Source: Domibacillus epiphyticus (GTDB lineage Bacteria; Bacillota; Bacilli; Bacillales; Domibacillaceae). Taken from it: 64,000 nt of DNA. Location: positions 160,762 to 224,761 of the forward strand of contig NZ_MSFI01000019.1 of NCBI RefSeq assembly GCF_001975785.1, given 5' to 3'. Of the stretch, positions 60,326 to 64,000 are shown piece by piece; the first letter of the stretch is position 1; the number at the start of each line of letters is the position of its first letter. The translations under genes and the position numbers were made by a program. The notes beneath the pieces are model-generated. The model worked only from the letters and a program-made list of their open reading frames with translations. It had not been told where the DNA came from and searched no databases.

Positions 60326-62677
60326 TTAATTCTCCTTCTTGGTTAATTCGTTTATAAGCGCAGCCGTTTTTATAGAAATATCACGCAGCAGGTCACGGTA
60401 CATATTTTGGAACAGCTGCAGGCCTTCACGTGCGTATATACGCATTGGGTCTTCCTGCTGATAATGGCGGAGGCCAATTCCTTCTTTCAGACGTGTCATT
60501 TGTTCCAGGTGATCCACCCAGACTTTGTCGATATCGCTGATCATAATGCGTTTCACGTAATCATCCCATTCGGGACCGTACTGTTCCTCGATCCATTTAA
60601 TATATGGCATGATAACCGTCTCAATGGGGGCGATAATGTCTTTTAGATTCGATGGTTCGTCTGGAAGCTCTACTTCCCGCCCGCCAAACATGGCTTGCAG
60701 ATGACCCGATAAAACATCAATTTGCCATTCTTCAGCCGGCATTTCTTCGTTGCAATAAAAGTCAATCTCCTCGCGTGCCGCCCGTTTGATCATGTCAATC
60801 AGACGCTCCTGCTGTGAATCATCCTCAATAATGGCGTTTCGCAGACCGAAAATAACACCGCGCTGTTCATTAATAACGTCGTCAAGTTTCAAATTGTACT
60901 CACGCATGGCAAAGTTGGCGCCTTCGACAATGCGCTGCACACGATCAACAAATTCATGCATTTTTTTGTTTTGCACTTGTCCGTTTTCATCGGTGACCAA
61001 TTTTTTCTCTAGCTTTTCAAGGTCGTCTTTTGCAAACCGGCGGAACATGTCGTCTTCAAGTGAAATCATAAATTGGCTTGACCCAGGATCACCCTGTCGT
61101 CCGGCACGGCCTTTCAACTGATTGTCGATACGGCGGCTTTCATGTCTCTCTGTCCCAAGCACATGGAGCCCGCCTAGTTCCGGCACCCCTTCACCGAGTA
61201 ATATATCGGTGCCGCGTCCGGCCATATTCGTAGCAATCGTAATGTGGCCACGCTGTCCGGAGCGGGAAATAAGTTCTACCTCTTGTTCAACACTTTTCGC
61301 ATTTAAAATTTCAAATGAAAGACCCGCTTCTTTAAAGTATTCAGCAATCTTTTCCGACTGCAGAATGGATGTAGTCCCAACGAGAACAGGCTGTCCTTTA
61401 TCATGACGTGAAACCACTTCTGCTGTCACGGCTTCGTATTTCTCTTTTTTGGTCCGATAAATTCGGTCAGGCATATCAACTCGTTGAACAGGGCGGTTGG
61501 CCGGTACTTTAAGCACCTTCATATTGTAAACTTCGAGCAATTCTTTTTCTTCTGTTTTTGCCGTTCCGGTCATTCCGGATAAAAACGGATACATACGGAA
61601 GTAATTTTGGATGGTGATCGATGCTTGTGTTTTATTTTCATCCGTAATTTCGAGGTTTTCTTTCGCTTCAATCGCCTGGTGAAGCCCGTCACTCAAGTTG
61701 CGTCCTTCCATCGTACGGCCGGTAAACATATCGACAAGTAAAATCGCTCCGTCTTTAATAATGTAATCCACATCCCGCTCAAACATGACATGCGCGCGAA
61801 CTGCCTGAATCATGTAATGATAAAGTGTCTGATGTTCAATTTCGTACAAATTATCAACACCGAACGCTTTTTCCACTTTTTCAATCCCTTGTTCTGTTAA
61901 ACTGACGGCTTTCGTTTCGTCATCGAGCTGGTAATCTTCATCGCGGACAAATCGTTTTGCGACGCGTGCTCCGATATAATGAAGATCAGCCGCCGGCGGC
62001 ATTTTTCCAGCGATAATAAGCGGTGTTTTCGCTTCGTCGATTAATACGCTGTCCACTTCATCAATGATGGCGAAGTGATAGGGACGCTGGACGCGCTGTG
62101 ATGGAACCCATGCCATGTTGTCACGCAGATAATCGAAACCGAATTCTGTACCGACACCATATGTAATATCTGCACGGTACGCTTTCTGTTTTTCTTCGGG
62201 ATCCATCATCGGCAAGTTCAATCCGACCGTTAATCCGAGGAATTCATGAAGCGGTCCAATCGTATTGCGGTCACGCTTTGCCAAATATTCATTCACGGTA
62301 ATCACGTGAACCCCTTTTCCTTCAAGTGCGCGTAAATAACTAGGCAATGAAGCAACGAGTGTTTTACCTTCACCTGTTGCCATCTCCGAAATATTTGCAT
62401 CTGTCAGGACAAGTCCGCCAATGAGCTGGACATCGTAATGGCGCATGCCTAGGACACGCTTTGCAGCTTCACGGACGACCGCAAAAGCTTCAGGTTTAAT
62501 GTCGTCAATGGTTTCCCCGTTGGACAGCCTTTCTTTAAACTCAGCTGTTTTCCCGCGCAGCTGATCATCTGTTAATGCTTCGATGCCAGCTTCCAGTCCG
62601 TTAATAACATCTACTATTTTTTTGTATTCTTTAATGTGCCGATCACCGGCATCTTTTTTACGAAATAAAGAGACCAT
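60326..62677 (-). CDS. secA2: Accessory preprotein translocase ATPase SecA2
   Basis: A 783-residue SecA-type ATPase. Motifs: MRHYDVQLIGGLVL, Walker A in MATGEGKTL (about 103-111), DEVDSVLIDEAKTPLI (Walker B), SGMTGTAKTEEKEL, GTDILLGEGVPELGG, and the RIDNQLKGRAGRQGDPG helicase motif. It lacks the C-terminal zinc/SecB-binding tail of canonical SecA, as is usual for SecA2. With slaP 6 bp downstream, this is the S-layer secretion pair. ATG 62677 follows GGGGAGTG. SLH proteins such as the nucleotidase at 14.0 kb are plausible cargo. Confidence 0.92.
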   Translation of the reverse strand: MVSLFRKKDAGDRHIKEYKKIVDVINGLEAGIEALTDDQLRGKTAEFKERLSNGETIDDIKPEAFAVVREAAKRVLGMRHYDVQLIGGLVLTDANISEMATGEGKTLVASLPSYLRALEGKGVHVITVNEYLAKRDRNTIGPLHEFLGLTVGLNLPMMDPEEKQKAYRADITYGVGTEFGFDYLRDNMAWVPSQRVQRPYHFAIIDEVDSVLIDEAKTPLIIAGKMPPAADLHYIGARVAKRFVRDEDYQLDDETKAVSLTEQGIEKVEKAFGVDNLYEIEHQTLYHYMIQAVRAHVMFERDVDYIIKDGAILLVDMFTGRTMEGRNLSDGLHQAIEAKENLEITDENKTQASITIQNYFRMYPFLSGMTGTAKTEEKELLEVYNMKVLKVPANRPVQRVDMPDRIYRTKKEKYEAVTAEVVSRHDKGQPVLVGTTSILQSEKIAEYFKEAGLSFEILNAKSVEQEVELISRSGQRGHITIATNMAGRGTDILLGEGVPELGGLHVLGTERHESRRIDNQLKGRAGRQGDPGSSQFMISLEDDMFRRFAKDDLEKLEKKLVTDENGQVQNKKMHEFVDRVQRIVEGANFAMREYNLKLDDVINEQRGVIFGLRNAIIEDDSQQERLIDMIKRAAREEIDFYCNEEMPAEEWQIDVLSGHLQAMFGGREVELPDEPSNLKDIIAPIETVIMPYIKWIEEQYGPEWDDYVKRIMISDIDKVWVDHLEQMTRLKEGIGLRHYQQEDPMRIYAREGLQLFQNMYRDLLRDISIKTAALINELTKKEN

Positions 62678-62765
62678 CTTTTTTTCACTCCCCGGAATAC
62701 TTCCATCATCTTATCTTATCAAAAGACGGGCTGAAAGAAAATATAACGTTCTTCACGGTTTTTTG

Positions 62766-62794
62766 TGGATATAAAACGATTTTGCCTTTATAAT
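62766..62794 (+). promoter_or_regulatory. Possible sigma-A promoter of tagO
   Basis: TATAAT (62789-62794) with TGGATA (62766-62771) 17 bp upstream, about 85 bp before tagO, in the divergent gap with secA2. Confidence 0.5.
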
Positions 62795-62878
62795 ATGGAA
62801 GTTGATAAGAATTTGTAAAAAATACGATTTGCAATATAGATAAAAAACATGCTTCTGATTTAACTGAGGGAGGACAAC

Positions 62879-63943
62879 ATGGTTTTACTTGCTTTTATCA
62901 TTTGTGTGCTGGCTTCGATTGCCATCACGCCGTTCGTGAAGAAGTTTGCCTTTGCCATTGGAGCTGTTGACAAGCCAAATTATCGAAAGGTACATCAGCG
63001 GATTATGCCTCGTATGGGCGGACTTGCTATTTTCATTAGCTTTTTAATCGGCATGATCGTTCTGCGGCCTGACTCTTATGAACAGCCGCTGCTTACCCCT
63101 GCCATCATCATTGGAAGCTTTGTTATTATTTTAACGGGCGTGCTGGATGATCGGTTTGAACTTTCCGCTAAAGTGAAATTAGCCGGCCAAATTATGGCTG
63201 CTCTTGTCGTCGTCGTGTACGGTGGTGTTCAAATCAATTTTGTTAATTTGCCATTTGGTGGAGCGATTGAATTTGGTTTCTTGAGCATTCCGCTAACTAT
63301 TTTATGGATTGTCGCGATTACAAATGCGATTAATTTAATTGATGGTCTTGATGGTCTCGCAGCAGGCGTTTCCACCATTGCACTGTTAACAATTAGCTTA
63401 ATGGCCTATATGAAAGGCGATATGTATGTAATGAGTGTGGCATTAATTGTCGCAGCAAGTGCTATCGGCTTTTTAAAATATAATTTTCACCCAGCGAAAA
63501 TTTTCATGGGGGACACAGGAGCGCTGTTTCTTGGCTTTATTATTGGTGTTCTTTCACTTTTAGGCTTTAAAAATGTTACGGTGGTCTCATTGATTATTCC
63601 GATCATCATTCTTGGGGTGCCGATTTCTGATACGATCTTTGCGATTATCCGCAGGAAGCTGAACAATCAGCCAATATCTGCGCCAGATAAATCTCATTTA
63701 CATCACTGTCTGCTCCGCACGGGGTATACTCATAAACAGACCGTTTTAATTATTTATGCCATTGCAATGATGTTTGGTCTTGCGGCTGTTATTTTCTCGA
63801 TGGCAAAAGTATGGGGCGCGATCATATTGATTGCCGTCATTACGATTGCGATTGAATTGTTTGTTGAAAGTGTCGGCTTGATCAGCAATGATTACAAACC
63901 TCTTTTGAACTTTGTCAAAAGTGGAACGAAAAAGAACCTATAG
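62879..63943 (+). CDS. tagO: Undecaprenyl-phosphate GlcNAc-1-phosphate transferase TagO
   Basis: A 354-residue polytopic membrane enzyme (about 10-11 helices) of the WecA/TagO/MraY family. It couples GlcNAc-1-P to undecaprenyl phosphate, the first step of wall teichoic acid and other linked polymers. Motifs: VDKPNYRKVHQRIMPRMGGLA near the start, GVLDDRFELSAKVKLAGQ (DDR), NAINLIDGLDGLAAG, FHPAKIFMGDTGALFLG (catalytic Asp/Gly), and SHLHHCLLRTGYTHKQTV (His-rich loop). A GAGGGAGGA site precedes ATG 62879. S-layer secondary wall polymer synthesis also depends on TagO-like enzymes. Confidence 0.93.
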   Translation: MVLLAFIICVLASIAITPFVKKFAFAIGAVDKPNYRKVHQRIMPRMGGLAIFISFLIGMIVLRPDSYEQPLLTPAIIIGSFVIILTGVLDDRFELSAKVKLAGQIMAALVVVVYGGVQINFVNLPFGGAIEFGFLSIPLTILWIVAITNAINLIDGLDGLAAGVSTIALLTISLMAYMKGDMYVMSVALIVAASAIGFLKYNFHPAKIFMGDTGALFLGFIIGVLSLLGFKNVTVVSLIIPIIILGVPISDTIFAIIRRKLNNQPISAPDKSHLHHCLLRTGYTHKQTVLIIYAIAMMFGLAAVIFSMAKVWGAIILIAVITIAIELFVESVGLISNDYKPLLNFVKSGTKKNL

Positions 63944-63958
63944 AAAAAACCCGCTGAA

Positions 63959-64000
63959 TGAACTGCACCCCAATTGTTAGACACCATCTGACAATTGGAG
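63959..64000 (+). mobile_element. Probable left end of an IS3-family (IS150-like) element, cut by the window edge
   Basis: TGAACTGCACCCC at 63959-63971 is the style of terminus common to IS150-group elements in Firmicutes. A 12-bp hairpin follows (CCAATTGTTAGA 63970-63981 with TCTGACAATTGG 63987-63998, one T-G pair). No transposase is visible in the 42 bp available. The assignment is from pattern memory and needs the flanking sequence. Confidence 0.4.

Overview
The window reads as chromosome of an aerobic, spore-forming Bacillaceae member. The evidence is AGGAGG-type ribosome binding sites, frequent GTG/TTG starts, strong hairpin/T-run terminators, YtrA, YknWX, CvfB, YocH, PbpC and TagO orthologues, coat-protein-like genes, and the SecA2/SlaP S-layer export pair known from Bacillus anthracis and relatives. 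No rRNA, tRNA or CRISPR array was seen. One probable insertion-sequence end lies at the right edge.

Layout. 1-2 kb: a Tat-exported PhoX-type phosphatase and TatA, behind a clear array of PhoP boxes. 2-6 kb: an SPFH/prohibitin-like membrane protein, then a small regulatory-transport locus. That locus has a degenerate ABC-ATPase fused to a LytTR DNA-binding domain, two pairs of 21-bp-spaced direct repeats, a frameshifted ABC ATPase and an ABC-2 permease. 6-8 kb: an LPXTG adhesin with SpaA/Cna-B repeats and its sortase. 8.5-11.8 kb: a GntR/YtrA-type ABC operon with a perfect operator palindrome. 11.9-16.8 kb: VOC protein, O-antigen-ligase-like protein, SLH-anchored 5'-nucleotidase and VanZ-like protein.

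16.8-25.6 kb is the most distinctive region: a manganese-oxidation (mnx) locus. A 1215-residue six-cupredoxin multicopper oxidase of MnxG type is preceded in its operon by MnxF-like, MnxE-like and CotB-like proteins, behind a sigma-E-like promoter. It is flanked by further coat-like proteins, a RanBP2-type zinc-finger protein and a SCO1-like copper chaperone. Several of the small proteins seem to share an Sm-like (CotB-like) module. The likely outcome is Mn(II) oxidation on the spore surface.

26-31.8 kb: aspartokinase III, then a class I ribonucleotide reductase operon under an adenosylcobalamin riboswitch with a terminator. 32-49.6 kb: a large surface metallophosphoesterase, CvfB, a uracil permease, a membrane-anchored trypsin-like protease, serC-serA, a subtilase, an M14 carboxypeptidase and a YknW-YknX pair without YknYZ. 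49.8-59.1 kb: peptidoglycan-related genes (two YocH-like 3D/LysM proteins, a PBP3-like lipoprotein, a LysM-NlpC/P60 endopeptidase) mixed with a kinase, an M20 hydrolase, an MFS transporter and an Xre regulator. 59.3-64 kb: a candidate small RNA, slaP-secA2 and tagO, with an IS3-like end just after tagO.

The surface theme recurs: SecA2/SlaP and the SLH protein (S-layer), sortase and LPXTG adhesin, TagO (teichoic acid linkage), wall hydrolases and the mnx spore coat genes. All functions are inferred from sequence reading alone; no database search was run.
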